Notes: generated by a model not told the origin, from the sequence alone. A stretch of 64,000 nucleotides of DNA from Neorhizobium galegae bv. officinalis (GCA_000985875.1 CCRI01000002.1:248001-312000); one strand, 5' to 3'. Shown: positions 8,852-18,166, counted from the stretch's first letter. Translations and numbers: made by a program.

Positions 8852-9684
8852 GACCGATTCTCCTTTAAATCCTGGCCCTCCGCCATCCGATGACGACCGA
8901 TCGGCAGCATGATCGGCCGGCCCGATGTCGGGTCGGTAATGACGCGGCTCTCGAGCCCGAAGACTTGCCGCACGTTCTCTTCCGTCAGCACGTCCTCAGG
9001 CCGACCCGCGACATGCACCCGCCCCCCGGCTATCGCGACGAGGTAGTCCGCGTAGCGCGCCGCGAGATTGAGGTCGTGCAGGACCATGACGACGGTGGTT
9101 CCCCGCGCGTGGTTGAGATCTGTCAGCAGATCGAGAACTTCGACCTGGTGATTGATGTCGAGAAACGTCGTCGGTTCGTCCAGCAGGAGAACGTCCGTCT
9201 GTTGCGCCAGAGCCATGGCGATCCAGACGCGCTGGCGCTGCCCGCCCGACAGTTCGTCCACCGGCCGTTCGGCAAGCTCAACGGTTTTGGTCGCTGTCAG
9301 CGCGCTTTCCACGGCTTCATCGTCCTTGCGCGTCCAGCGTGAAAACAGGTTTTGATGCGGATGCCGCCCGCGGCTGACGAGGTCGGCGACGGTAATTCCC
9401 TCCGGCGCGATCGGCGACTGAGGAAGTAGACCCAATGTTCGAGCCAATTCCCGGGACGGGATGCGGTGGATCGATTTGCCGTCCAGCAAAACATGTCCCT
9501 GGCTGGGCGAGATGAGCCGGGACATGGTGCGCAGGAGCGTGGACTTGCCGCAGGCATTGGCGCCGACCACTGCGGTGATCTTGCCGGGCGGCAAGGCAAG
9601 ATCAAGCCCGTGCAGGATCTCGGCATGGTTATATCCGGCCGCAAGCCCGCTGGCGTTAAGAGAGTGAGCAGGGCGAACGGTCAT
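8848..9684 (-). CDS. Ferric-siderophore ABC transporter ATP-binding protein (FecE/FhuC family)
   Basis: 278 residues. Walker A GANACGKST is the variant typical of FecE/FhuC/FepC, followed by LGLLPQSP (Q-loop), LSGGQRQRVWIAMAL (signature), VLLLDEPTTFLD (Walker B) and VMVLHDLN (switch histidine). It powers the FecCD-type permease pair encoded just upstream. Both its start and stop overlap neighbouring genes by 4 bp, indicating a single transcript from the binding-protein gene through to the reductase. Confidence 0.94.
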   Translation of the reverse strand: MTVRPAHSLNASGLAAGYNHAEILHGLDLALPPGKITAVVGANACGKSTLLRTMSRLISPSQGHVLLDGKSIHRIPSRELARTLGLLPQSPIAPEGITVADLVSRGRHPHQNLFSRWTRKDDEAVESALTATKTVELAERPVDELSGGQRQRVWIAMALAQQTDVLLLDEPTTFLDINHQVEVLDLLTDLNHARGTTVVMVLHDLNLAARYADYLVAIAGGRVHVAGRPEDVLTEENVRQVFGLESRVITDPTSGRPIMLPIGRHRMAEGQDLKENRS

Positions 9685-10721
9685 AGCGAGCCTCCCATCC
9701 GGTTGGCGCGCACGATCTGGTAGATCAGATAGGGCGCGCCCAGCGCTCCGGTCACCACGCCCACCGGATAACGGCCTGGCAGAAGGAATTGACCGACATA
9801 GTCGCCCCCCAGGACAAGTATCGCACCGATCAGCGCCGCCGGTATCAGCAGCGAGCCGTTGCGTCCGACGATCCGGGAGGCGATAGGTCCCGACAGGAAA
9901 GCCACAAACGCGATCGGTCCCGTCACCGCCGTTGCGGATGCGATCATTCCGACGGCCGCAACGATCACCAGCATGCGGGTCCTTGCCACCTTGACCCCCA
10001 GGGCCGCAGCCATGTCGTCACCCAGGCGAAGCGCCTCCAGATCGCGTGCCTGGCCGATCAGCAGCCCGCCGAACGTCACCAGCGCCAGAAGAAGCGGAAG
10101 CGCCTGACCGAGCTGCGCTCCGTTGACGCTGCCGGTCAGCCAGCGCATTGCTTCCTGCAGGTTCCAGGCAGGCGCACTGGAAAGGATATAGGCGACGACG
10201 CTTTCCAGCATGGCCGAGACACCGATGCCGACCAGGATGAGCCGCGTCCCCGCCGCTCCGCTGCGGAATGACAGGGCATAGACCAGCAGCGCCACACCGA
10301 GGCCCGCGACGACCGCCAGGACCGAAACAATCGGTCCGCTCAACGACAGGACGACGATGGCGAACACGGCCGCGGCACTTGCGCCCGACGTGATGCCGAT
10401 GATGTCCGGGCTGGCGAGGGGATTGCGCAGCATGAGCTGGAACGTGACGCCGCCGAGCCCAAAGGCCAGTCCTGCGAGAACGGAAAGGACCGAGCGCGGC
10501 AGCCGCAGCTTGCCGACCGTAAAGGCAGCGCCTGCGACATCCTCCCCGAGCAGGACACGCATGACGTCCCCGGGCGGGGTGAAGGACTGGCCGAGAGACA
10601 AGGTCACCGCAAAGAGGGCGACCATGATGGCCAGCAGAATGGCGGTCACGAGAACATGCCGGCGCGCCCGGCGGCGGCGATTTTCAACAATGAGACCAAT
10701 GGTTGGGGAAAGCACTGTCAC
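9681..10721 (-). CDS. Ferric-siderophore ABC transporter permease (FecCD family), second subunit
   Basis: 346 residues with about nine to ten hydrophobic helices and FecCD landmarks: LRLPRSVLSVLAGLAFGLGG, FQLMLRNPLASPDIIGITSGA and GPIAFVAFLSGPIASRIVG near the end. The start is taken as the GTG at 10721, giving a GTGA overlap with the preceding permease stop and the normal length for this family; the open frame runs 87 codons further upstream but those residues are a frame-shifted shadow of the other permease. It pairs with the next gene upstream to form the membrane channel. Confidence 0.9.
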   Translation of the reverse strand: MTVLSPTIGLIVENRRRRARRHVLVTAILLAIMVALFAVTLSLGQSFTPPGDVMRVLLGEDVAGAAFTVGKLRLPRSVLSVLAGLAFGLGGVTFQLMLRNPLASPDIIGITSGASAAAVFAIVVLSLSGPIVSVLAVVAGLGVALLVYALSFRSGAAGTRLILVGIGVSAMLESVVAYILSSAPAWNLQEAMRWLTGSVNGAQLGQALPLLLALVTFGGLLIGQARDLEALRLGDDMAAALGVKVARTRMLVIVAAVGMIASATAVTGPIAFVAFLSGPIASRIVGRNGSLLIPAALIGAILVLGGDYVGQFLLPGRYPVGVVTGALGAPYLIYQIVRANRMGGSL

Positions 10722-11761
10722 AGTTCTCGAACCCGCTGCCGCCTGACGATCCAGATGAAGAAAGGCGCGCCGACGAGGGCCGTGATGATTCCGACCTCGA
10801 TCTCGGCTGGCCTGGTGGCGATACGACCGACCACATCCGCCGCCAGCAGCAGGCACGCGCCGCCAAGGGTGGAAAACGGCAGCAGCCAGCGGTGATCGAC
10901 CCCGACCAGCAGACGGCAGACATGCGGCACGACCAGTCCAAGAAAGCCGATGGGCCCGCACACTGCCGTTGTCGCCCCGCACAGGAAGATGGCGCCGAAC
11001 GAGGCGACGGCGCGGGCCACGGCGACACGCTCGCCAAGCCCTGCGGCGACATCATCGCCCAAAGCCAGCGAGTTCAGCTTTCGCGCCGACAAAAGGCTGA
11101 CCACGAAACCGACGGCGAGAAACGGCAGCACCGGAACAATGCGCTCAAAGGTCGCTCCGCTCACGCCGCCGATCTGCCAGGAGCGGATGCCGCCCGCGAT
11201 ATCGGCGCGCGGCAGCACGACGGCGATCACCATCGAGGAGAAGGCAACCGACGTTGCGGCTCCGGCCAGCGCCAGCTTCAACGGCGTTGCCCCGCCGCGC
11301 CCGAGCGATCCTATCGTATAGACGAAAACTGCCGAAGACCCCGCTCCGAGGATAGCAGCCCAGATATAGGCCTGCGCGGAGGACATGTCGAACAAGGCGA
11401 CGCCGGTAACGACAGCCAGCGACGCACCCATATTGACGCCAAGAATACCCGGATCGGCGAGAGGATTTCGGGTCACGCCCTGCATGATCGCCCCGGCAAG
11501 CCCGAGCGCGGCGCCGGCAAGTACCGCAAGTACCGTCCTTGGGATACGCACGCTCACCGCCGCCTGACCGATGTTGTCGATCTGACCGGCGAGCGCCGCG
11601 ACGACATCGCTCCAGGCCACTTCGCGGGTGCCGACCGTTACCGAGAGCGCACAGAGGGCCGAAAGGGCCACGACCAACCCGGCCAGCCAGAGGCCGCGGG
11701 TCCGGTTCGAACGTCCAGAGGCGAACGACCGAGAGAACGATCCTATGCTGCCGGCCGTCAT
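10718..11761 (-). CDS. Ferric-siderophore ABC transporter permease (FecCD family), first subunit
   Basis: 347 residues. FecCD motifs include VRIPRTVLAVLAGAALGLAGAI, MQGVTRNPLADPGILGVNMGA and CGPIGFLGLVVPHVCRLLVG, the last being the conserved cytoplasmic loop region that meets the ATPase. The ATG at 11761 overlaps the stop of the binding-protein gene by 4 bp; an upstream in-frame start would intrude on that gene. Function as half of the iron-chelate channel is well established for the family; the particular siderophore is unknown. Confidence 0.92.
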   Translation of the reverse strand: MTAGSIGSFSRSFASGRSNRTRGLWLAGLVVALSALCALSVTVGTREVAWSDVVAALAGQIDNIGQAAVSVRIPRTVLAVLAGAALGLAGAIMQGVTRNPLADPGILGVNMGASLAVVTGVALFDMSSAQAYIWAAILGAGSSAVFVYTIGSLGRGGATPLKLALAGAATSVAFSSMVIAVVLPRADIAGGIRSWQIGGVSGATFERIVPVLPFLAVGFVVSLLSARKLNSLALGDDVAAGLGERVAVARAVASFGAIFLCGATTAVCGPIGFLGLVVPHVCRLLVGVDHRWLLPFSTLGGACLLLAADVVGRIATRPAEIEVGIITALVGAPFFIWIVRRQRVREL

Positions 11762-12768
11762 TTGGATTTTCTGGCCGCTTCCGCAAGCAGATCCACATAG
11801 TCCTTCAAGACCCACGAGATCGAAAGCGGTGTCGGATTGGCCGCCGTGCCGATCGGATTACGGCCCAGCATGACGAGAGCGCCCTTGTCCACGGCCGGCA
11901 TTCTGGACATCAGAGGGTTTGCCGCCAGCGCATCGAGCAGTTTCTGGCTACCGTAGGTGACGACGATATCCACGTCGTCGAAGTCATCGATGCGCTCGGC
12001 GCTGACAGACCCGGCAAATTTCCCGGACTTCGAGGCCTCGACAACGCTTTTCGGGGACATCAGACCGAGATCCTCGAAGAACCTCACCCGGGTATCGTTC
12101 GTCGTATAGAAGTTGACGGTGCTCAGGTCAGTCGCATCGAGATGGGTGATGAACATCGCGGATTTTCCCTGGAGCTCAGGATGCCCGCCCACCACCTTGG
12201 CGATGTCGGCCTCGATCCCGGCGATCAAGGCGTCGCCTTGCGGGCCCATGCCCATCCCGGCGCTGTTCAAGCGTATCATCTCACGCCAACCGGTCGACCA
12301 GGGTGCTTCGGGATAGGCGACGACCGGGGCGATCTGGCTCAGCGTCTCGTAATCCGATTGGCTCAAGCCGGAATAGGATGCCAGGATCACATCGGGTCTG
12401 GTCGCGGCGACCGCCTCGAAATCGATGCCGTCGCCTTCATCGAAAAGCACCGGTCTGGCGGCATGGAGCGCTGCCAGCCTTTCGGCCACCCAGGGCAACA
12501 CCCCATCGCCGTCATCGTCGCCGAAATTGGCCCTGGCGAAGCCGACGGGCACCACGCCGAGCGCCAGCGGCACTTCATGGTTTGCCCAGGCCACGGTCGC
12601 TACCCGCACAGGCTTTCTGGGAATGATCGTCGTGCCGAACGCATGCTTGATGGTGACGGGATAGGTCGTCCCCTCGGCCGCCCGGGCGCCTGCCCCGGCG
12701 ACGCAGAACGCAACAATCCAGATGCATGTCGCCGCCATTTTCACGGCCGAAAGCAATAACCGCAGCAT
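11758..12768 (-). CDS. Periplasmic ferric-siderophore-binding protein (FecB/FhuD type)
   Basis: About 336 residues with a cleavable signal peptide (hydrophobic run ending AGAGARA-A, about residue 31). Mature features of the helical-backbone class III binding proteins are visible: RVATVAWANHEVPLALGVVPVG, then YSGLSQSDYETLSQIAPVVAYP. The ATG at 12768 has GCGGAG at good spacing; a GTG 11 codons upstream is possible but falls within the inverted repeat described separately. It is the first gene of the leftward operon and is divergent from the TonB receptor. Confidence 0.9.
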   Translation of the reverse strand: MLRLLLSAVKMAATCIWIVAFCVAGAGARAAEGTTYPVTIKHAFGTTIIPRKPVRVATVAWANHEVPLALGVVPVGFARANFGDDDGDGVLPWVAERLAALHAARPVLFDEGDGIDFEAVAATRPDVILASYSGLSQSDYETLSQIAPVVAYPEAPWSTGWREMIRLNSAGMGMGPQGDALIAGIEADIAKVVGGHPELQGKSAMFITHLDATDLSTVNFYTTNDTRVRFFEDLGLMSPKSVVEASKSGKFAGSVSAERIDDFDDVDIVVTYGSQKLLDALAANPLMSRMPAVDKGALVMLGRNPIGTAANPTPLSISWVLKDYVDLLAEAARKSK

Positions 12769-13075
12769 GGTCAAACTCCGCAGACTTAAGTGGACTTCCA
12801 CTTTCAGGTTAAGGGAGCCCCGTCAACACTCTCCGGGCCTTCACCGGCAAGAACACTGAGATTTCCATGGGATCCTACAAAGCGCGGAGAATTTACAATA
12901 CTGGACAAACATGCTCAAGTTAATAGCGCCCGGGGCATATCAGACCAAGCCATTACGGGCGCCATGACCGGAGGGATCCCTCGCGTGTGGTTCGCCGGGA
13001 TGTCGTTCGGGATGGTTCCCCAACCTGGCATCAGTCTCGGCGATCTCTCGCCACATCAACCTCTGGAACGTGAAA
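12769..13075. promoter_or_regulatory. Divergent control region of the siderophore uptake genes
   Basis: 307 bases between the binding-protein gene and the TonB receptor with no gene of their own. The clearest element is the perfect inverted repeat AAGTGGA-CT-TCCACTT at 12788-12803, only about 20 bases upstream of the binding-protein start, a plausible operator. No clear RirA-type (TGA-N9-TCA) or Irr-type box was recognised by eye. The AraC gene on the far side of the receptor is the obvious candidate regulator (inference). Confidence 0.5.
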
Positions 13076-15214
13076 ATGGACAACGAAAGAACAAGCGCTC
13101 GCTCGAGACCGGCCCTTATCCGATATCGGAATGCGGTCCTTCTGGGTTGCACGGCGCTTGTCGCCTTCACGCCGACCGTCGTGCTTGGCCAGGAAAATTC
13201 GAACGCCGATACGACACTCGCACCGATCGTCATCCAGGGCAACGGCGCCGGCCTCGATACCGATAATGATTCGAAGTCGATCGTCGCGACGAAGACGACC
13301 GGGGGCGGCAAGATGGTGACAGATATTCTGGATACGCCCGCCTCCGTCTCCGTCATCACATCCAAGGAAATCCAAGAGCGTGGTGCAAGCAGCGTCGAAG
13401 AGGTCTTGCAATACACCGCAGGTGTCACCGCCGACTTCTATGGCTCCGACGACCGTTTTGACTATTTCAAGATCCGCGGCTTCGACGCCTACATGTACCG
13501 CGATGGACTACTCATCGGCCGGCCGTTCGGCGGACTTCGGGAAGAAGCCTACGCCTTTGAGCGCGTGGAAGTGCTCAAAGGTGCGAATTCAACCGGTTTT
13601 GGCGTCTCCGACCCAGGCGGTTCGGTGAATTTTGTCACCAAACGGCCGAAGAGCGAGCGTTTCGGCGAAGCCTACGTGACGGGTGGCTCCTTCAACCACG
13701 CTGAAACGGGCTTCGACTTTGGTGACAACATTACCGGGGACGACACGTTGTCCTATCGCCTGACCGGCAAGTTCAAACGAGCCGAGGAAGAATATGACTA
13801 TTCTCAGGACGACGAAAACTTCATTATGGGCGGACTGACCTGGCGCCCGAGTGGCGACACCAGCCTGTCCGTCGTCTATGATCATCTGGACCGCCAGGGA
13901 GTACCTGGCGGCGGCGGGCACCCTGTGGGCTCGAATTTCGACCGAAGCCTATTCCTGGGCGAACCGGACTACAACTACCGCGATGTGAACCGCAATACGC
14001 TCAGCGTCATGTTCGACCATGACTTCGGCTCTGGCCTGACGTTCAACTCAAGTGCGCGTTACAGCAACACCAAGAGCAATTTCGGCTATGCTTACGTAGC
14101 GGCTGCACCGGCGGCGGGTACGACAACCGTGGACCGAGACTTCTTCGCAAACGACTCTTCGGCCGAAAACTTCGTTATCGACGCGCATCTGCAATATGAC
14201 GCCAGTTCTGAAAATGTGGACAGCCGCAGCCTGTTCGGCATCGAATATAACAACCATCACGGCACAACCAAAAATTACTACGGCGATGCACCCGACATCG
14301 ACTATACAAATCCGGTCTATACAGGGCGGCCTGCCTCGGTCCCGCTCTACCAGAGCCTAGTCAACGACCAGAAGACCAAGGCGATCTATTTCCAGCAGGA
14401 ACTAACCTTCTGGGAAAAACTGACCGCGACGGTAGGACTACGAAACGACTGGCTTGATCTCGAACAGACGAACAACCTTGCTGTTGCTCCCGCCAGTCCC
14501 CTCACCCGGGCCGACGTCAGCGAGTTTACGAAACGGGCGGCGCTCAGCTATAAGATAACTGACGAAATCGCCACCTATGTAAGCTATGCCGAGTCGGCGG
14601 TCCCGGCCACGATCGGCCTGGAGCCCGAGCGCGGCGAACAGTGGGAGATTGGCGTAAAATATCGGCCATCCGAGATTCCAGCGTTGTTCAGCATCGCAGT
14701 CTACGATCTGACCAAGGAAAACATCACACTCAACATCGGCGCTCCGCCCGTGGCAACACCGGTTGGCAAGGTCAAGTCCCGCGGGGTGGACTTCGAAGCC
14801 AAGGCCGAGGTGACGAGCAACCTCAGCCTGACCGCCGCCTATTCCTATATTGATACCGAGATCGTCGAAAATGGGGGTGCGAACGAAGGCAACCGTCTTG
14901 CCATGGTGCCGGAACACACGGCTTCAGCCTGGGTGAACTACACACTGGAGGGGAACGGGCCACGAGGCGACATGACGTTCGGGCTCGGCGCACGCTACAT
15001 GAGTTCGTATTTCGTCAACAACGCCAATACGGTGAAGTCTGACCCGAGCGTCGTTTTCGATGCGGCATTCACATACGCGATCCAAAAGAACACGACGTTC
15101 CAGCTCAATGTCAGCAATCTGTTCGACGAGAAGCACGTGGCCAATGGTGGTTTCGGGGCCGATTGGTACAATCCCGGCCGGGCAATCTACGCAACGCTGC
15201 GCCAGACCTGGTGA
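13076..15214 (+). CDS. TonB-dependent siderophore receptor
   Basis: About 712 residues. A signal peptide (hydrophobic core LLGCTALVAFTPTVVLG, cleavage about residue 38) is followed by a TonB-box-like LAPIVIQG, a plug domain (TPASVSVITSKEI, EEVLQYTAGVT, IRGFDAYMYRDG, VEVLKGANSTGFG, DPGGSVNFVTKRP) and a 22-strand barrel ending in the aromatic terminus LRQTW that is needed for outer-membrane assembly. This matches the FhuA/FoxA/FegA siderophore-receptor group at normal length. The ATG at 13076 is favoured; a GTG two codons earlier is equally open. No siderophore biosynthesis gene lies in the window, so this is probably uptake of a foreign siderophore. Confidence 0.94.
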   Translation: MDNERTSARSRPALIRYRNAVLLGCTALVAFTPTVVLGQENSNADTTLAPIVIQGNGAGLDTDNDSKSIVATKTTGGGKMVTDILDTPASVSVITSKEIQERGASSVEEVLQYTAGVTADFYGSDDRFDYFKIRGFDAYMYRDGLLIGRPFGGLREEAYAFERVEVLKGANSTGFGVSDPGGSVNFVTKRPKSERFGEAYVTGGSFNHAETGFDFGDNITGDDTLSYRLTGKFKRAEEEYDYSQDDENFIMGGLTWRPSGDTSLSVVYDHLDRQGVPGGGGHPVGSNFDRSLFLGEPDYNYRDVNRNTLSVMFDHDFGSGLTFNSSARYSNTKSNFGYAYVAAAPAAGTTTVDRDFFANDSSAENFVIDAHLQYDASSENVDSRSLFGIEYNNHHGTTKNYYGDAPDIDYTNPVYTGRPASVPLYQSLVNDQKTKAIYFQQELTFWEKLTATVGLRNDWLDLEQTNNLAVAPASPLTRADVSEFTKRAALSYKITDEIATYVSYAESAVPATIGLEPERGEQWEIGVKYRPSEIPALFSIAVYDLTKENITLNIGAPPVATPVGKVKSRGVDFEAKAEVTSNLSLTAAYSYIDTEIVENGGANEGNRLAMVPEHTASAWVNYTLEGNGPRGDMTFGLGARYMSSYFVNNANTVKSDPSVVFDAAFTYAIQKNTTFQLNVSNLFDEKHVANGGFGADWYNPGRAIYATLRQTW

Positions 15215-15225
15215 GATACCCGTCC

Positions 15226-15247
15226 TGCCCGGCAGCCATACCGGGCA
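15226..15247. terminator. Stem-loop between convergent receptor and AraC genes
   Basis: TGCCCGG and CCGGGCA form a 7-bp stem with an 8-base loop just after the receptor stop. It lacks a T-run; a bidirectional terminator role is inferred from its position in a 49-base gap between convergent genes. Confidence 0.4.
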
Positions 15248-15263
15248 TGGCAGGTTCCTGAGC

Positions 15264-16133
15264 CTAGTGGCTTTGCCGCATCCGGCGCCAGGCGGCAGGC
15301 GTATCGCCGGCAATCTGCCTGAACGCCTTGGTCAAATGTGCCTGGTCGGTGAAGCCCAGCTGGGCCGCGATTTCCGCGACAGCCAGATCGCTTTCAACAA
15401 GCAGACTTTTCGCCAGGTCGATGCGCCTAGCGAGTTGCCACTGCAGCGGCGTTTTACCGGTGGTATGCTTGAAGACATTGGCAAACCAGCTTTCCGAAAG
15501 GCCGACGGTGGCAGCCATTTCGGCAACCGTCAGGCGGCTGTCACTCAAGCCGTCGATGCGTGACACCAGCTTGTTCATCTGTGCCTGGGTCAGCCTGCCA
15601 TTGGCCTTTTCGGTTTCATGGTCGGGGATGTCGAGAAGACCGGCGACGATGCTGCCCACGAGACTTTCGCCATAGACAGCGTGCCTTGACGGACTGGATA
15701 TCTCGTCGACCAGCAAACCCGCCAGCGTCTCGATGGCGCCGACATCCTGAAGCTCCACCGGCCGGCGCACCGCGGCCAAGGCGGCGGAGGCCCCAACCGA
15801 GGGCGACAGGAACCGGAGCAACCGATCCCTATGCATATGCAGGTTGAGGTGCGAAAAGCGGTGCTTGGTTTCGCTGCTGGTCCACATGGGAACGCCGGCG
15901 GGAACATAAACGGCGCGGGTCATCGGACGGTAGTGCTGCGAGCCGTCTCGGTTCGACATGCGAATTCGAGACGATACGTCATTGAAGAAAATCATGATGC
16001 GCGGGTCGTCCGCCAAATAATAGCCCGTGGCACCGGACTGGCTTTCCGCCTCCCAGAAGACGCTGACCAACCCGTCGAAACGACGCCACTTGACGGGAGC
16101 GACAACCCTTATCCCCTCCGTATGCCAAGCCAT
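15264..16133 (-). CDS. AraC-family transcriptional regulator of siderophore uptake
   Basis: About 289 residues: an N-terminal ligand-sensing part and a C-terminal double helix-turn-helix, with the first HTH in LTVAEMAATVGLSESWFANVF and the second in LAVAEIAAQLGFTDQAHLTKAF, followed by the family signature GDTPAAWRR. The AraC regulators next to siderophore receptors (PchR, RhrA) activate uptake genes in response to the ferric-siderophore, and the location converging on the TonB receptor supports such a role. The ATG at 16133 is chosen; a TTG at 16151 preceded by AAGGA is an alternative that would add six residues. Confidence 0.87.
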   Translation of the reverse strand: MAWHTEGIRVVAPVKWRRFDGLVSVFWEAESQSGATGYYLADDPRIMIFFNDVSSRIRMSNRDGSQHYRPMTRAVYVPAGVPMWTSSETKHRFSHLNLHMHRDRLLRFLSPSVGASAALAAVRRPVELQDVGAIETLAGLLVDEISSPSRHAVYGESLVGSIVAGLLDIPDHETEKANGRLTQAQMNKLVSRIDGLSDSRLTVAEMAATVGLSESWFANVFKHTTGKTPLQWQLARRIDLAKSLLVESDLAVAEIAAQLGFTDQAHLTKAFRQIAGDTPAAWRRMRQSH

Positions 16134-16498
16134 GGAATGCCAATAACTCAACGCCGGAATCCTTCACCATCTGCCATTGGAAACATCATACTTGCTAGCA
16201 AGGCGTCGCAACCAGCTTGCTCGGAGACGCCTCATAATATGATAATTTGCCTCATGTATATAAAGGCTCCGGGCGGATAGTAAAGGTCCGCACCGCAGAG
16301 CCCGCTGACCACCCCGGCTATACCTTCCTTCTTGACAAAGGATATCATCCGACCTCCACCTCGCCCGGTCATAGGGGATAGATATTCACGGATCCTGGTC
16401 GGCCGGCATCGCCGCGATCCGATCAGGTGTCTTGATCCTCGTCATGATTGTCTTATGGATGCCCTTCCCGGTATTCAGGCCATGCGGGAGAAATTTCG
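16134..16498. other. Divergent intergenic region, AraC gene / SDR gene
   Basis: 365 bases without a convincing gene. It holds a perfect 12-base palindrome CTTGCTAGCAAG at 16191-16202, about 58 bases upstream of the AraC start, a possible autoregulatory site, and an isolated TTGACA at 16332-16337 without a good -10 partner. The right end carries the GGGAGA ribosome site of the SDR gene. Nothing else was recognised. Confidence 0.4.
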
Positions 16499-17260
16499 AT
16501 GAACATCCGACATCCACTTTTCGATCTGCGCGGGCGCCATGCCGTCCTTACCGGTTCGAGCCGGGGCCTCGGCCTTGCCATGGCGCGCGGGCTCGCGTCT
16601 GCCGGAGCCCGGGTCACGCTGAACGGGCGCGATGAGGCGACGCTTTCCACGGCCGTGAACCAATTGAAAACGGAGGGGTACGAGGCCTGCGGGCTGGTCT
16701 GCGACATCACCAAGGCCGACGAGACGGAAGCTGCGTTCGCAGGCCTCGACGGGGTCGATATCCTCGTCAACAATGCCGGCATTCAGATCCGTGCGCCCTT
16801 CCTCGAGCATAGCGCCGAAACCTGGCGGCGGATGTTCGACACCCATGTGATGGGCGCGGTGCTTCCCTCGCAAGCGGTGCTGCCTGGCATGATCGAACGC
16901 GGTGGCGGCAAAATCATCAACATCTGCTCGCTGATGAGCGAGGTCGGCCGCAAGACCGTCGTGCCCTACACGACAATGAAGGGCGCCCTGAAAATGCTGA
17001 CCCGCGGCATGGCGACGGAACTCGCCCGGCACAACATTCAGGTCAACGGCATCGGCCCGGGCTATTTCGCGACCGAGATGAACCGCGCGCTGATGGACGA
17101 TCCGGTATTCGACGCCTTCGTGAAGAACCGCACGCCCGCCGCTCGCTGGGGCCAGCCGGACGAACTTTCCGGTGCGGCGATCTTTCTGGCCTCTCCGGCA
17201 TCGGATTTCGTCAACGGCCAGGTGCTCTATGTCGATGGCGGCATCCTGGCGGCTCTTTGA
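16499..17260 (+). CDS. SDR-family dehydrogenase, gluconate 5-dehydrogenase-like
   Basis: 253 residues, classical short-chain dehydrogenase. Visible are the cofactor motif TGSSRGLG (18-25), NNAG (91-94), catalytic Ser 144, Tyr 157 and Lys 161 in the YxxxK arrangement (YTTMK), and the C-terminal GQVLYVDGG. Basic residues after the glycine motif (NGRDE) favour NADP(H). Overall closest in style to gluconate 5-dehydrogenase/2-deoxy-gluconate dehydrogenases, which interconvert keto-sugar acids. The ATG at 16499 has a good GGGAGA site. It faces the IclR gene of the pectin locus and may process a galacturonate- or rhamnose-derived acid (inference). Confidence 0.85.
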   Translation: MNIRHPLFDLRGRHAVLTGSSRGLGLAMARGLASAGARVTLNGRDEATLSTAVNQLKTEGYEACGLVCDITKADETEAAFAGLDGVDILVNNAGIQIRAPFLEHSAETWRRMFDTHVMGAVLPSQAVLPGMIERGGGKIINICSLMSEVGRKTVVPYTTMKGALKMLTRGMATELARHNIQVNGIGPGYFATEMNRALMDDPVFDAFVKNRTPAARWGQPDELSGAAIFLASPASDFVNGQVLYVDGGILAAL

Positions 17261-17266
17261 GCCGCC
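17248..17266 (+). terminator. Perfect stem-loop spanning the SDR stop codon
   Basis: GGCGGCTC-TTT-GAGCCGCC, an 8-bp stem with a 3-base loop, includes the TGA of the SDR gene. No T-tract follows, so factor-independent termination is doubtful; it may protect the transcript 3' end. Confidence 0.4.
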
Positions 17267-17327
17267 GCGCTTCCGCAATGTCGGTTCCGCATCGACGAAA
17301 GTCGTCCATATTGCCTTCAGGGATCCG

Positions 17328-18146
17328 TCAAGACCCGTTGAAGCCGTCAGATGTTGGTTTTGCGGGCTGGTAACCGAGCCCGGCGGAGGCGGCAAGGCCT
17401 GCCGTGCGCAGGAGGTCGACATATTCGGATTTCCGGCTTTCATCGAAGCGGAACATCGGAAAGGAAATCGAGACCGCGGCGATCGGTTTTCCGAGATAAT
17501 TGAAGATCGGCGCCGCCATGCATCGCACGCCCGCCTCGCTCTCTTCCACCTCTTCGGCAAAACCACGACTGCGGGCCATCTGCAACTGGGCGAACAATTC
17601 CTGCGGATCGGTGATGGTCCGCGGCGCGAGCTTGGTCAGTTCCATCTTGCTGATCCGCTCCCGGATCTCGTCGTCGTCGCGCCATGCAAGAAGCGCCTTT
17701 CCGAGCGAGGTGCTGTGCAGCGGATTGCGCAGCCCGAGCGTCGATTTCATCGAGAGGCTGTAGGCTGAATCGTATTTGTGAATGTAGACGACCTTCTGGT
17801 CGCGATCATCGAGAATGCCGAGATTGACGGACTCGCCCGTCACCCTGGAAAGTTTTCCCATCGCCTGGTCCGCCACACGCAGCAGATCTGTCTGCTCGGT
17901 CAGCGAGCGCGCGCCGAGGCTGAAAAGTTTCAGCGTCAGGCCGTATTTTTCCGTCTCTGCATCCTGCTCCACATAACCGAGTTCAACCATGGTCTGCAGT
18001 AGCCGATGCGCCGTGGTCTTCGACGTCATGGCGCGTTGAGCGAGATCGGCAAGACTCACCTTCTTCCCCTCGACCAACGCCTCCATCACGGCGAAGACCT
18101 TGAGAACGGCGGCGACATTTTCAGTTTTCGGGTTGGGCTCTGACAT
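17328..18146 (-). CDS. IclR-family transcriptional regulator of the pectin locus
   Basis: 272 residues. N-terminal winged HTH (about 10-70) with VSLADLAQRAMTSKTTAHRLL, then the IclR effector domain containing LGKALLAW, a conserved ARSRGFAEEVEESEAGVRC stretch and CMAAPIFNYLGKPIAAVSIS. It resembles the KdgR branch that senses 2-keto-3-deoxygluconate or other pectin breakdown products. The ATG at 18146 fits the family N-terminus; the frame stays open far beyond it through the oppositely oriented transporter genes, but that is a high-GC shadow. It is divergent from the GH105 gene and most likely represses it and its own gene. Confidence 0.9.
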   Translation of the reverse strand: MSEPNPKTENVAAVLKVFAVMEALVEGKKVSLADLAQRAMTSKTTAHRLLQTMVELGYVEQDAETEKYGLTLKLFSLGARSLTEQTDLLRVADQAMGKLSRVTGESVNLGILDDRDQKVVYIHKYDSAYSLSMKSTLGLRNPLHSTSLGKALLAWRDDDEIRERISKMELTKLAPRTITDPQELFAQLQMARSRGFAEEVEESEAGVRCMAAPIFNYLGKPIAAVSISFPMFRFDESRKSEYVDLLRTAGLAASAGLGYQPAKPTSDGFNGS

Positions 18147-18166
18147 AGCACGTTCTATTTTTTTCG

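Noticed and set aside
10703-11800. 365-codon plus-strand open frame opposite the siderophore permease
   Set aside because: Its translation is rich in Arg, Asp and Gly with no hydrophobic or domain pattern, as expected of a shadow of a membrane protein gene; the minus strand has all FecCD motifs.
11539-12759. 406-codon plus-strand open frame opposite the siderophore-binding protein
   Set aside because: No family likeness and no ribosome site; the minus strand encodes a signal peptide and binding-protein motifs joined by a 4-bp overlap to its permease.
16332-16337. TTGACA as promoter of the SDR gene
   Set aside because: No acceptable -10 hexamer at 16-18 bases; kept only as a remark in the intergenic entry.
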